A stretch of DNA of 9,500 nucleotides, taken from NCBI GenBank assembly GCA_958405355.1, contig CATYEA010000066.1:1-9500 (forward strand), given 5' to 3'. The notes below the pieces were generated by a model. That model saw only the letters and a list, made by a program, of their open reading frames with translations. It searched no databases and was not told the origin of the DNA. The stretch comes from an uncultured Lachnospiraceae bacterium. GTDB taxonomy: Bacteria > Bacillota > Clostridia > Lachnospirales > Lachnospiraceae. Below are positions 1-5,022 of this stretch, one piece after another. Positions within the stretch are counted from its first letter, which is position 1; every line of letters begins with the position of its first letter. The position numbers and the translations under genes were made by a program.

Positions 1-1
1 G

Positions 2-217
2 TTTTTTGAGATCCGGAACGGGGAAATGCATCATCGGCGTCGGTATAATAATCATATAAAGATTGCTGTTTATATGTATGGTGAAGATATAACCGGGGAA
101 GAGAGAAAAATTGCAGAAAGGCTGGTAGAAGCTAATGCTTTAAACATGCATGCAGAGGTGGAAAAAGTGGTTTTCTTTAAAAATCCGGAAGAAATAAGGG
201 GTGAGCAGATATGTTGA
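2..217 (+). CDS. 3' end of a probable flavodoxin-like NAD(P)H/FMN oxidoreductase (5' end outside window)
   Basis: The frame is open from the left edge to a TGA at 215-217, so this is the last ~71 residues of a longer protein. An internal ATG at 26 exists, but I do not take it as the start because the frame continues upstream and no good Shine-Dalgarno site precedes it. The visible part reads HHRRRYNNHIKIAVYMYGED followed by a charged amphipathic helix (GEERKIAERLVEANALNMHA) and VEKVVFF. This resembles the C-terminus of small clostridial flavodoxin-fold oxidoreductases that reduce or carry FMN in the cytoplasm. That match is from memory of the family, and no FMN-binding loop lies inside the window. 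The stop overlaps the start of the next, also flavodoxin-like, gene (ATGTTGA, 211-217), which implies translational coupling and a paired function. Confidence is high for a coding 3' end and moderate for the family. Confidence 0.6.
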   Translation, partial: FFEIRNGEMHHRRRYNNHIKIAVYMYGEDITGEERKIAERLVEANALNMHAEVEKVVFFKNPEEIRGEQIC

Positions 218-825
218 CAGTGCTGATTAATGGAAGTCCGAAGCTGAAAGGAAGTGCCAGCGGAACGATTCTTTGTGATCTGAAAAAAATTTTGGATGGA
301 AAAACAGAAATAGAGGAAGTGGAGTTTAATACCAATATTATAAATCCGGAGGCTATGGAGACTTTGAAAAAAGCAGATAAGATAGTTGTGGCTTTTCCGC
401 TGTATTTCGATGGGATACCGTCTCATCTGCTTCGATGTCTGGAGCAAATTAAGGATATTAGTGCTGATGTCTACGCAGTGAGCAATGCGGGATTTTATGA
501 AGGCGAGCAAAACGCTCATGCATTGGCAATAATTCGAAACTGGTGCTCGAAAAATAATCCGGAGTGGAAGATGGGAGTGGGCATTGGCGGAGGCGGTGCA
601 ATGACGGCAATAGGGTCTGTTCCCTTAGGAAAAGGACCAAAAAAGGGACCGGATAAGGCATTAATGACATTGGCAGATCAATTGGTAAAAGGTCAGGGCG
701 GAGAGGATATTTTTGTTTCTATTGGAATGCCGAGAAGTATGTATAAGATGGCGGCGGAGATGGGATGGAAGTCTATGGCGAAGAAAAATGGTCTGAGAAA
801 AGAAGATTTGGAATCTGGAATTTGA
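211..825 (+). CDS. Flavodoxin-like NAD(P)H-dependent FMN reductase family protein
   Basis: A 204-residue cytoplasmic protein with a flavodoxin fold. Beta strand 1 (MLTVLI) leads into the loop NGSPKLKGSAS (residues 7-17), the usual FMN-phosphate-binding segment. IVVAFPLYFDGIPSHLLRCL (59-78) is the second flavin-contacting strand and loop of NADPH-dependent FMN reductases. AVSNAGFYEGEQNAHAL (89-105) and a glycine-rich GIGGGGA (124-130) follow. The C-terminal helix (about 173-195, MPRSMYKMAAEMGWKSMAKK) is typical of the clostridial subgroup. No cysteine cluster for an Fe-S centre is evident. The family binds FMN and passes electrons between NAD(P)H and various acceptors; the acceptor here is unknown. 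The start is supported by AAGGGGTG (196-203), 7 bases upstream, lying inside the end of the preceding gene, which it overlaps by 7 bases. It is the last gene of that operon, ending just before a hairpin terminator. Confidence 0.85.
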   Translation: MLTVLINGSPKLKGSASGTILCDLKKILDGKTEIEEVEFNTNIINPEAMETLKKADKIVVAFPLYFDGIPSHLLRCLEQIKDISADVYAVSNAGFYEGEQNAHALAIIRNWCSKNNPEWKMGVGIGGGGAMTAIGSVPLGKGPKKGPDKALMTLADQLVKGQGGEDIFVSIGMPRSMYKMAAEMGWKSMAKKNGLRKEDLESGI

Positions 826-841
826 GTAAAATATGAAAAAC

Positions 842-867
842 AGGGCGTGTCATTTTTGACACACCCT
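842..867. terminator. Bidirectional intrinsic terminator between convergent genes
   Basis: AGGGCGTGTCA (842-852), a TTTT loop, then TGACACACCCT (857-867) form an 11-bp stem with a single G-T position. On the plus strand an ATAAATTTTT tract follows (868-877). On the minus strand a GTTTTT tract follows (836-841 read in reverse). It can therefore end both the flavodoxin-like operon (stop at 823-825) and the convergent regulator gene, whose TAG stop (866-868) overlaps the stem by two bases. The arms also carry the TGACAC sequence found upstream of the maoC-like gene. Confidence 0.85.
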
Positions 868-2278
868 ATAAATTTTTGTGAACAGCAATATTGAACTTTT
901 TCATTTTTTTATAGAGAAGGCTGCGCTCAAGGCCGAGATGTTTGGCGGCAGCGGTAATGTTATGGTTATTTTTTTTCAGAGTTTCCCGGATAATATCGGC
1001 TTCGTATTGGCTGACCAGAGATTTCAGCGTAGTCTGATTTTCTACAGTTGGAATTTCGTGGCGGACCTCGTCGGAAATCTTTGATGGCAGGTCAGACAGA
1101 TCGATCATCATCTGATCGCTGGAAATAAAGGCGCTGGAAATTACGTTATCCAGCTCCCGGACATTGCCCGGCCAGGTGTATTTCAGCAGACAGCGGGTGG
1201 CATTTTTGGAAAAAAGTACGTTGGTTTTAAATTTATGATTGAGCTGCTGGAGACACATATTGGCATAGAGCATAATGTCCTCCGGATGGTCCCGAAGGGG
1301 AATTGTGTCGATGGTGACAACGGCCAGACGGTAATACAGATCGGCACGGAATGTCCCTTCCTCCATCATCTGCTGCAGATTTTTACGGGTGGCGGCGATA
1401 ATGCGGACATCTACAGGAATGGGCTTTGTGCCGCCCACCTTTTCTATTTCATGTTCCTGAAGAACACGAAGAAGTTTTACCTGGAGCGGCAGGGGCAGGT
1501 CGCCGATTTCATCCAGAAAAAGAGTACCGTGATTGGCTAACTGGAATTTACCAATTTTTCCGCCCTTTCGTGCGCTGGTGAAAGCGCCTTCTTCGTAACC
1601 GAACATTTCCGATTCCATAAGTTCCATAGGAATGGCTCCGCAGTTGACGCAGACCATTGGTTCATTAGCCCGCTCACTTTCAATATGGATGGATTTAGCA
1701 ATCAATTCTTTTCCCGTTCCTGTTTCTCCGGTAATCAACACAGAGAAATCTGTTTTTGCCACTTTCAGGCCCATCATGCGTAAGGCATTGATTTTCGGGT
1801 CATTTCCAAGGTATTTATCAAAGCCGCTCGTGTTGAGCATCTGGTTTTGATATTCGGATTTGTAGTAGGCGTGTTCGGCCTTCAAAACTTCATGGGCGAT
1901 GTCCAGAGAACGTTCTTTAAATTTCATCTGGGCCATGGCTCCGATCAAATGCTCATTTTCATCAAATATGCAGAAACGGTTGGCAATGGCGTAGGTATGG
2001 CGGGAGCCTTTTGTTTCACTGGCGATGTAAGGGTGCATATAGATGCTTCCGGCGTCATCACCCCGCTGACGGCGGTTCATGACATCATACATGGAGGTCG
2101 TGGAAATAATCTGTTCAATCGGGTGTCCGAGAATATTTTCTTTTTTACGCCCAAGAAAGTCGCAGTATTTATCATTAATGTCTGTAATGACACCATGGGA
2201 ATCAATGACAATAAAGCCATCTTCGGATTTATCCATCAGTTCTTCAAAAATAAGTTTGTATCTGTGATCTTCTGACAT
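866..2278 (-). CDS. PAS-domain sigma-54-dependent transcriptional activator (enhancer-binding protein)
   Basis: A 470-residue activator of sigma-54 RNA polymerase. Residues ~5-120 are a PAS domain (EDGFIVIDSHGVITDINDKY near the start), the likely signal sensor, joined by a helical linker (~121-150) to a central AAA+ domain (~155-390). Visible AAA+ motifs are Walker A GETGTGK (184-190), the sigma-54 contact loop GAFTSA (231-236), Walker B GTLFLDEIGD (251-260), FRADLYYRL with candidate arginine fingers R311 and R317, and WPGNVREL (369-376). The C-terminus (~422-465, NITAAAKHLGLERSLLYKKM) is a Fis-type HTH that binds enhancer DNA. The contact loop has Ser in place of the usual second Gly of GAFTGA. 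There is no receiver, GAF or ACT domain, so control is probably by a small ligand or redox signal at PAS; the ligand is unknown. The start is set by GGAGGGA (2286-2292), 7 bases upstream. It is divergent from the maoC-like gene, its probable target. Confidence 0.95.
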   Translation of the reverse strand: MSEDHRYKLIFEELMDKSEDGFIVIDSHGVITDINDKYCDFLGRKKENILGHPIEQIISTTSMYDVMNRRQRGDDAGSIYMHPYIASETKGSRHTYAIANRFCIFDENEHLIGAMAQMKFKERSLDIAHEVLKAEHAYYKSEYQNQMLNTSGFDKYLGNDPKINALRMMGLKVAKTDFSVLITGETGTGKELIAKSIHIESERANEPMVCVNCGAIPMELMESEMFGYEEGAFTSARKGGKIGKFQLANHGTLFLDEIGDLPLPLQVKLLRVLQEHEIEKVGGTKPIPVDVRIIAATRKNLQQMMEEGTFRADLYYRLAVVTIDTIPLRDHPEDIMLYANMCLQQLNHKFKTNVLFSKNATRCLLKYTWPGNVRELDNVISSAFISSDQMMIDLSDLPSKISDEVRHEIPTVENQTTLKSLVSQYEADIIRETLKKNNHNITAAAKHLGLERSLLYKKMKKFNIAVHKNL

Positions 2279-2311
2279 AAGCCATTCCCTCCGCTTGAAT
2301 TTATTATCTTT

Positions 2312-2344
2312 ATCATATCATAATTTATTGGACAGGCCAATCAA
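2312..2344 (-). promoter_or_regulatory. Candidate sigma-A promoter of the sigma-54 activator gene
   Basis: Read on the minus strand, TTGATT (2344-2339) is followed after 16 bases by TATGAT (2322-2317). A second overlapping arrangement, TTGGCC (2340-2335) and TATGAT (2317-2312) spaced by 17, is equally possible. Both place the start of transcription about 25-35 bases ahead of the ATG at 2278. The hexamers match the consensus only moderately, so this is a reasonable guess rather than a firm call. Confidence 0.4.
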
Positions 2345-2352
2345 ATTTGGAA

Positions 2353-2382
2353 AAAATGACACACTTATGCATAAAATGACAC
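2353..2382 (+). promoter_or_regulatory. Putative enhancer (upstream activating sequence) for the sigma-54 activator
   Basis: Two identical 10-bp boxes AAAATGACAC start at 2353 and 2373, exactly 20 bp apart, so they lie on the same face of the helix. Between them is a perfect 10-bp palindrome, TTATGCATAA (2365-2374), which overlaps the second box by two bases. The element is centred about 128 bp upstream of the predicted +1 of the -24/-12 promoter, a normal distance for enhancers of sigma-54 activators, and lies next to the gene for such an activator. Binding is inferred from position and symmetry. Confidence 0.6.
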
Positions 2383-2439
2383 GAAAAAATCTGGAATTTA
2401 AAATAAAATTTTGAAAGAAAAAATATTTTTTGTAGTATT

Positions 2440-2453
2440 TACAGGCGCTTTCA
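2440..2453 (+). promoter_or_regulatory. Possible cre (CcpA) catabolite-repression site
   Basis: TACAGGCGCTTTCA matches the cre pattern TGNAANCGNTNWCA except at two positions of the left half; the right half CGCTTTCA is perfect. It sits between the presumed enhancer and the -24/-12 promoter, at about -56 to -43 from the predicted +1. A bound CcpA there could interfere with activator looping. The match is imperfect, so the call is tentative. Confidence 0.35.
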
Positions 2454-2469
2454 GAAAAAACAAAAAAAT

Positions 2470-2485
2470 TGGTATAAAAAATGCT
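2470..2485 (+). promoter_or_regulatory. Sigma-54 (-24/-12) promoter of the maoC-like gene
   Basis: TGGTATAAAAAATGCT fits the consensus TGGCACG-N4-TTGCW. The invariant GG (2471-2472) and GC (2483-2484) are separated by the required 12 bp from first G to G. The remaining differences are transitions at the two C positions of the -24 block and A for T next to the -12 TGC. The predicted +1 is near 2496, giving a ~30-base leader with GAAAGGA (2509-2515) as the Shine-Dalgarno site. The divergent gene encoding a sigma-54 activator strongly supports the call. Confidence 0.75.
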
Positions 2486-2525
2486 GTTATATAATTAACA
2501 AAATTAATGAAAGGACGATGCGACT

Positions 2526-3410
2526 ATGTCAAAAGTAAATTTGGAAGAATTATTAGTTGGAAAGAAAATGGAGCCGCGTTATCTGGAGTATAACTGGAGA
2601 GACGTAGCACTGTATGCATTGGCTGTCGGCGCCCATAAGGAGGATTTGCAGTATACCTATGAAAAATATCTGAAAGCAATTCCGACCTATGGGACGATTC
2701 CTTATTGGGGAACAGTCAATGTAAAGCCATATCAGTGGATGCCGCTTCCTGCATCTATGCTGGCGGATGAGATCATCAAACCGACCGTAGCCTTCCTGAA
2801 TATGGATCATGAGATTATCTGGCACCGGCCAATTGACCCGATTAAGGGAACATTCCAGTGGCAGGACCAGATTACGGATGTTTATGACAGAGGTGAGGGC
2901 AAAGGCGCTGTCGTAAAAACAAAGGTAGATGTCCGGGATGAAGCCGGAAACCTTGTATGTACCAATTATTCTACCACATTTTTCCATGAAGCCGGCGGCT
3001 TTGGTGGAAAACCAATGCCGAAAAACCCGATTGTCATTCCGGACAGAGCACCGGATGCCGTTGTGGAAGATTATATTTCCCCTGTTCAGAACCTGCTTTA
3101 CCGTCTGACAGGCGATACCAACCTGATTCATGTGGATCCGGAATATGCAAAAGATCATAAATTTGATCAGCCGATCATTCAGGGCTTGTGTTCCTTCGGA
3201 TTCTCCTGCCGTATGGCTATCGATGCTTTGATTCCTGGTGAGCCGGAGCGCGTGACACGAATGGCTGCCCAGATGCGTAATGTATTGCTTCCTGATACAC
3301 CGGTGGCTTTACATATCTGGAAAGAAGAAGAGGGCAAGGCGTTGTTCCAGTTTGTGGATACGAAGAATAATCGTCCGGTTCTCGACCGTGGTGTCTTCGA
3401 GTGGAAATAG
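2526..3410 (+). CDS. MaoC-like dehydratase / 2-enoyl-CoA hydratase 2 family protein
   Basis: A 294-residue soluble protein with the length and two-part layout of type 2 enoyl-CoA hydratases: an N-terminal substrate-binding half (~20-155, with YTYEKYLKAIPTYGTIPYWG at 43-62) and a C-terminal catalytic MaoC hot-dog domain (~175-290). The hydratase 2 motif is visible as YRLTGDTNLIHVDPEYA (192-208), with the presumed catalytic pair D197 and H202, followed by FDQPIIQGLCSFGFSCR (213-229). The usual proline after the motif asparagine is leucine here (L200). The family adds water to trans-2-enoyl-CoA to give (R)-3-hydroxyacyl-CoA, or the reverse; chain length and acyl group cannot be read from the sequence. 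Homologues are often named after the bile-acid cholestenoyl-CoA hydratase activity of peroxisomal MFE-2, which should not be taken as function. The gene stands alone behind a sigma-54 promoter, with no other fatty-acid or acyl-CoA gene beside it. Confidence 0.85.
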   Translation: MSKVNLEELLVGKKMEPRYLEYNWRDVALYALAVGAHKEDLQYTYEKYLKAIPTYGTIPYWGTVNVKPYQWMPLPASMLADEIIKPTVAFLNMDHEIIWHRPIDPIKGTFQWQDQITDVYDRGEGKGAVVKTKVDVRDEAGNLVCTNYSTTFFHEAGGFGGKPMPKNPIVIPDRAPDAVVEDYISPVQNLLYRLTGDTNLIHVDPEYAKDHKFDQPIIQGLCSFGFSCRMAIDALIPGEPERVTRMAAQMRNVLLPDTPVALHIWKEEEGKALFQFVDTKNNRPVLDRGVFEWK

Positions 3411-3456
3411 TACTTAAATATAAATAGTTTACAGGATACTTTTTAATGTGAATACT

Positions 3457-3485
3457 TTGTGAAAGCAGACCTTCCATGATATAAT
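3457..3485 (+). promoter_or_regulatory. Sigma-A promoter of the hemW-like gene (extended -10)
   Basis: TTGTGA (3457-3462), a 17-base spacer and a perfect TATAAT (3480-3485) preceded by TGA, which makes an extended -10 (TGATATAAT). Transcription should begin near 3492, giving a leader of about 94 bases before the GTG at 3586. Most of the spacer (3467-3479) is also the left arm of the long inverted repeat described separately. Confidence 0.7.
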
Positions 3486-3585
3486 ATGAACACTTAGTGA
3501 TGGCAATAATTGTTGTCAGAATTAAAAGGCGGCAGAAATGTGTGCTTGCCGGCATATCTGCTGTGAATCATGGGAGGTCTTTTTT
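3467..3585 (+). repeat. Long inverted repeat enclosing structured hemW leader; right arm holds the ribosome binding site
   Basis: AGACCTTCCATGAT (3467-3480) and ATCATGGGAGGTCT (3567-3580) are complementary over 14 positions with one G-T pair, and T5 follows at 3581-3585. The 86 bases between them contain two further hairpins. One is TGGCAA / TTGTCA (3501-3506 / 3513-3518). The other is a 12-position stem, 3529-3540 with 3553-3564, with a single A-A mismatch and two G-T pairs. The right arm contains GGGAGGT (3572-3578), the best Shine-Dalgarno site for the next gene. RNA started at the promoter at 3480 would lack the left arm, whereas RNA reading through from the maoC-like gene would contain both arms. 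Confidence 0.65.
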
Positions 3586-4797
3586 GTGTGGTCGGATGGT
3601 AGAAGAATGAGCCGGCGGGAACTCGAACTTTATATTCATATACCCTTTTGTGTCAAAAAATGTAATTATTGTGATTTTTTATCTTTTGGAACGGAAGATG
3701 AACGGCTGACAGAAACCTTGTGTCATCCGACAAGGCAGCTTCCGGTGCCGGAAGTTTATGTGGACAGACTGTGCCGGGAAATTCGATGGTATGGGCAGAG
3801 AGCAGATTTCTGTCACCGTCCGGTGATCTCAATTTTCTTTGGCGGCGGGACGCCGAGTTTGTTGTCAGAAGCACAGATTTTCCGGGTGATGGCTGAACTC
3901 CGGAAGAATTTTTTCATTCACCGATGCGCGGAGATTACGATGGAAGCTAATCCGGGGACATTGACGTCGGGAAAATTGAAAAAGATGCGATTTTGCGGAA
4001 TCAATCGCCTCAGTCTTGGGCTTCAATCCACATCGGATTCAGAGTTGAAAATTTTAGGGCGGATTCATAGCTATGGCGCATTTTTACAGAGTTTTAAATG
4101 GGCCAGAGAGGCCGGATTTAAAAATATCAATGTGGATTTGATCACGGCGGTGCCGGAGCAGACCGTTGCATCCTATCAGAAAAGTCTGGAACAGGCAGCA
4201 GCTCTCGGACCGGAGCATATATCGGCCTACAGTCTGATCATCGAGCCGGGAACTCCTTTTGAGACGATGGAGGCACAGGGTAAACTGATTTTGCCGGATG
4301 AAGACGAGGAAAGGGAGATGTACCATCTGACCCGACGTTTTTTGTCGAGTATGGGTTATGAGCGTTATGAAATATCCAATTATGCCCGTCCCGGATTTGA
4401 ATGCCGTCATAATATCGGTTACTGGCGGGGGACAGATTATCTGGGCCTTGGTCTGGGGGCCGCCAGTTTGATTGACGGATGCCGTTTTTCAAATACGGCA
4501 GATATGAAAGACTATCTGGCCTTGGAGACGGGAAGCAGTTCCTGGTATTCGGAGTCAGAGAGATTAAGCCGTGAATCTCAAATGGAAGAATTTATGTTTT
4601 TGGGACTTCGGATGGTCCGGGGAGTTTCAGAAAAAGAATTTTATCGAAAATTCGGAGAAAAGATTATGGCAGTTTACGGGGAGGTTATCCGAAAAAATGA
4701 GGATCTTGGACTTCTGTGCCGGAGGAACGGATGGATATATCTTACGGAGCGGGGAATGGATTTGGCAAATACGGTGATGTGTGAGTTCCTTTTATAG
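3586..4797 (+). CDS. hemW: HemW-type radical SAM protein (heme chaperone; HemN/coproporphyrinogen oxidase-like)
   Basis: From the chosen start the protein has 403 residues. YIHIPFCVKKCNYCDF (16-31) carries the radical SAM cysteines C22, C26 and C29, which hold the 4Fe-4S cluster. Position 31 is Phe, as in HemW, where true oxygen-independent coproporphyrinogen oxidase HemN has a fourth cysteine. FFGGGTPS (84-91), the strand ITMEANPGT and RHNIGYWRGTDYLGLGLGA follow, then a HemN C-terminal domain including QMEEFMFLGLRMVRGVSEKEF. HemW proteins bind heme and deliver it to hemoproteins; coproporphyrinogen oxidase activity is not expected. I chose GTG 3586 because GGGAGGT (3572-3578) sits 8 bases upstream. 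ATG 3607 gives a more typical N-terminus (MSRRELELYIHIP) but has a poor Shine-Dalgarno site, and ATG 3538 adds an unconserved extension. In many Firmicutes hemW lies near lepA and hrcA; here it does not. Confidence 0.85.
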   Translation: MWSDGRRMSRRELELYIHIPFCVKKCNYCDFLSFGTEDERLTETLCHPTRQLPVPEVYVDRLCREIRWYGQRADFCHRPVISIFFGGGTPSLLSEAQIFRVMAELRKNFFIHRCAEITMEANPGTLTSGKLKKMRFCGINRLSLGLQSTSDSELKILGRIHSYGAFLQSFKWAREAGFKNINVDLITAVPEQTVASYQKSLEQAAALGPEHISAYSLIIEPGTPFETMEAQGKLILPDEDEEREMYHLTRRFLSSMGYERYEISNYARPGFECRHNIGYWRGTDYLGLGLGAASLIDGCRFSNTADMKDYLALETGSSSWYSESERLSRESQMEEFMFLGLRMVRGVSEKEFYRKFGEKIMAVYGEVIRKNEDLGLLCRRNGWIYLTERGMDLANTVMCEFLL

Positions 4798-4848
4798 ATA
4801 TTTTATGTGGAATTTTATAAAAAGTATGGAATTTCCAACAAAAAAGCA

Positions 4849-4877
4849 TTGACGGAATAAAGTACAAACAATATAAT
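4849..4877 (+). promoter_or_regulatory. Strong sigma-A promoter of the peptide-transport operon
   Basis: TTGACG (4849-4854), a spacer of exactly 17 bases and a perfect TATAAT (4872-4877). Transcription should start near 4884, leaving an AT-rich leader of about 139 bases before the binding-protein ATG at 5023. It is the best-matching sigma-A promoter in the window, as expected for an abundant lipoprotein. Confidence 0.8.
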
Positions 4878-4930
4878 ATTTTTAGACTATTATTTGGTAA
4901 AATTTCATAATTTAAGTCAGTAAAGTATTA

Positions 4931-4952
4931 AAAACTTAAAGCTTTAAGGTTT
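4931..4952. promoter_or_regulatory. Palindrome in the opp leader, possible operator or RNA hairpin
   Basis: CTTAAAGCTTTAAG (4935-4948) is a perfect 14-bp palindrome. Apart from one mismatched pair it extends to 22 bp (4931-4952, AAAA...GTTT). It lies roughly 50-70 bases downstream of the predicted transcription start, where a bound repressor could block elongation. A TTTAAGT upstream (4912-4918) can also pair with ACTTAAA (4934-4940), so two exclusive RNA folds are possible. No regulator can be named. The rest of the 4798-5022 gap shows no gene and no convincing terminator for hemW. Confidence 0.35.
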
Positions 4953-5022
4953 GATAAAAACTAAAATTAGCCAAATATTACCAGAATAAATTAGTCAAAA
5001 CCTACAAAAAGGAGAGGAATTT

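Noticed and set aside
26..217. A complete 63-residue gene starting at ATG 26
   Set aside because: The frame is open to the window edge, and the sequence looks like the C-terminal part of a larger flavodoxin-fold protein.
70..519. Minus-strand 149-codon open frame opposite the flavodoxin-like genes
   Set aside because: It spans the junction of two real plus-strand genes and reads as low-complexity antisense translation.
1847..2275. Plus-strand 142-codon open frame opposite the activator gene
   Set aside because: It lies wholly antisense to a gene with full domain conservation, its product resembles no family I know, and it has no clear ribosome binding site.
2356..2371. TGACACACTTATGCAT as a second -24/-12 promoter
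   Set aside because: The -24 element has GA for the invariant GG, and the GC is one base too close. The sequence is better explained as part of the repeated enhancer boxes.
2411..2455. TTGAAAG / CTTTCAG inverted repeat upstream of the hydratase gene
   Set aside because: Only 6-7 bp with a 31-base AT-rich loop; the right arm is better explained as part of the possible cre site.
3538..3585. ATG at 3538 as the hemW start
   Set aside because: The added residues (MCACRHICC...) are not typical of HemW, the ATG sits inside a stable leader hairpin, and a far better Shine-Dalgarno site precedes GTG 3586.
4798..4845. Terminator after hemW from GGAATTTT / AATTTCC
   Set aside because: The stem is short, AT-rich and mismatched in the middle, with no T-run after it.
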